Positions 50,738-50,880 of a DNA stretch of 50,880 bases are shown here, one piece after another. The DNA comes from Deltaproteobacteria bacterium (GTDB lineage: Bacteria > Desulfobacterota > DSM-4660 > Desulfatiglandales > Desulfatiglandaceae), in contig JAFDIS010000040.1 in NCBI GenBank assembly GCA_019307945.1, positions 1-50,880 of the forward strand, read 5' to 3'. The notes beneath the pieces were generated by a model, which worked only from the letters and a program-made list of their open reading frames with translations, was not told the DNA's origin and made no database searches. Every line of letters starts with the position of its first letter. Positions within the stretch are counted from its first letter, which is position 1. The position numbers and the translations under genes were made by a program.

Positions 50738-50880
50738 CCCATCCACAAATAAATTTAGAGCGCAGTCGAGTTTCCAATTCTTGGCTTCCTTCGGTCGCCA
50801 AGTCCCACTGCTTCGCAGCGGGTTCCCGGTTTCTTCGCACCCCTTGGGTGCTCAGTCCCACTGCTTCGCAGCGGGTTCCC
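50738..50880. repeat. Dispersed intergenic repeat element, copy 3, cut by the window end
   Basis: It starts with CCCATCCACAAATAAATTT, which matches the left end of copy 1 and, over 11 of 12 bases, the inverse of the copy 1 right end. Bases 50738-50838 align with 32854-32947. Two identical 27-base hairpin units (50801-50827 and 50854-50880, CCCACTGC-TTC-GCAGCGGG) lie 53 bases apart with a second hairpin GCACCC-CTT-GGGTGC (50837-50851) between them. The remainder lies beyond the window. Bases 50584-50737 before it hold nothing I can recognise. Confidence 0.65.

Noticed and set aside
50552-50746. 64-codon minus-strand open frame after dctM
   Set aside because: It has no recognisable motif and runs into the repeat element; coding is not supported.

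Overview
The window reads as chromosomal DNA of a strict anaerobe, most likely a Desulfobacterota (deltaproteobacterial) sulfate reducer or syntroph. This lineage call is an inference from content: AMP-forming and ADP-forming acyl-CoA synthetases side by side, two TRAP transporters, a B12-dependent acyl-CoA mutase, class III CoA-transferases and a molybdenum hydroxylase, in moderately GC-rich DNA. No rRNA or tRNA gene, phage gene, transposase or CRISPR array was found.

Left part, plus strand (1-12202): the end of a xanthine-dehydrogenase-family operon ([2Fe-2S] subunit and molybdopterin subunit), then a biotin carboxyl carrier protein and biotin carboxylase behind a 20-bp palindromic operator, then a branched-chain-amino-acid-type ABC transporter operon (binding protein, permease, two ATPases, acyl-CoA ligase, second permease). 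A 13-bp perfect hairpin separates the binding-protein gene from the rest.

Middle part, minus strand (12253-28590): about 16 kb of tightly packed genes led by a GntR repressor. It holds a B12-dependent mutase large subunit with an altered barrel, a radical SAM-PDZ-DUF512-like protein, the separate B12-binding subunit, a class III CoA-transferase, a crotonase resembling methylmalonyl-CoA decarboxylase, a TRAP transporter (binding protein plus fused permease), an MmgE/PrpD protein, an acyl-CoA ligase, an NAD(P)H-dependent flavin oxidoreductase, a PaaG-like crotonase, the mutase chaperone MeaB and a small membrane protein that overlaps meaB. Together this looks like uptake, CoA activation, carbon-skeleton rearrangement and decarboxylation of an unknown carboxylic acid, similar in parts list to the E. 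coli Sbm (ScpA/ArgK/ScpB/ScpC) pathway.

Right part, mostly plus strand (28988-50583): a thiolase-like protein, four ADP-forming acyl-CoA synthetase genes (one alpha/beta pair, two lone alpha-type proteins, one fused protein on the minus strand), an XRE-cupin regulator, and a beta-oxidation set (enoyl-CoA hydratase, racemase-like CaiB protein, acyl-CoA ligase, SDR, acyl-CoA dehydrogenase, DUF35 protein, thiolase) ending in a second TRAP transporter with separate DctP, DctQ and DctM.

Three intergenic sites (32854-33419, 43411-43632, 50738-end) carry a dispersed repeat element with imperfect terminal inverted repeats and hairpin units whose stems differ by compensating base changes. The strongest candidates for something undescribed are the divergent mutase/radical SAM module and this repeat family.
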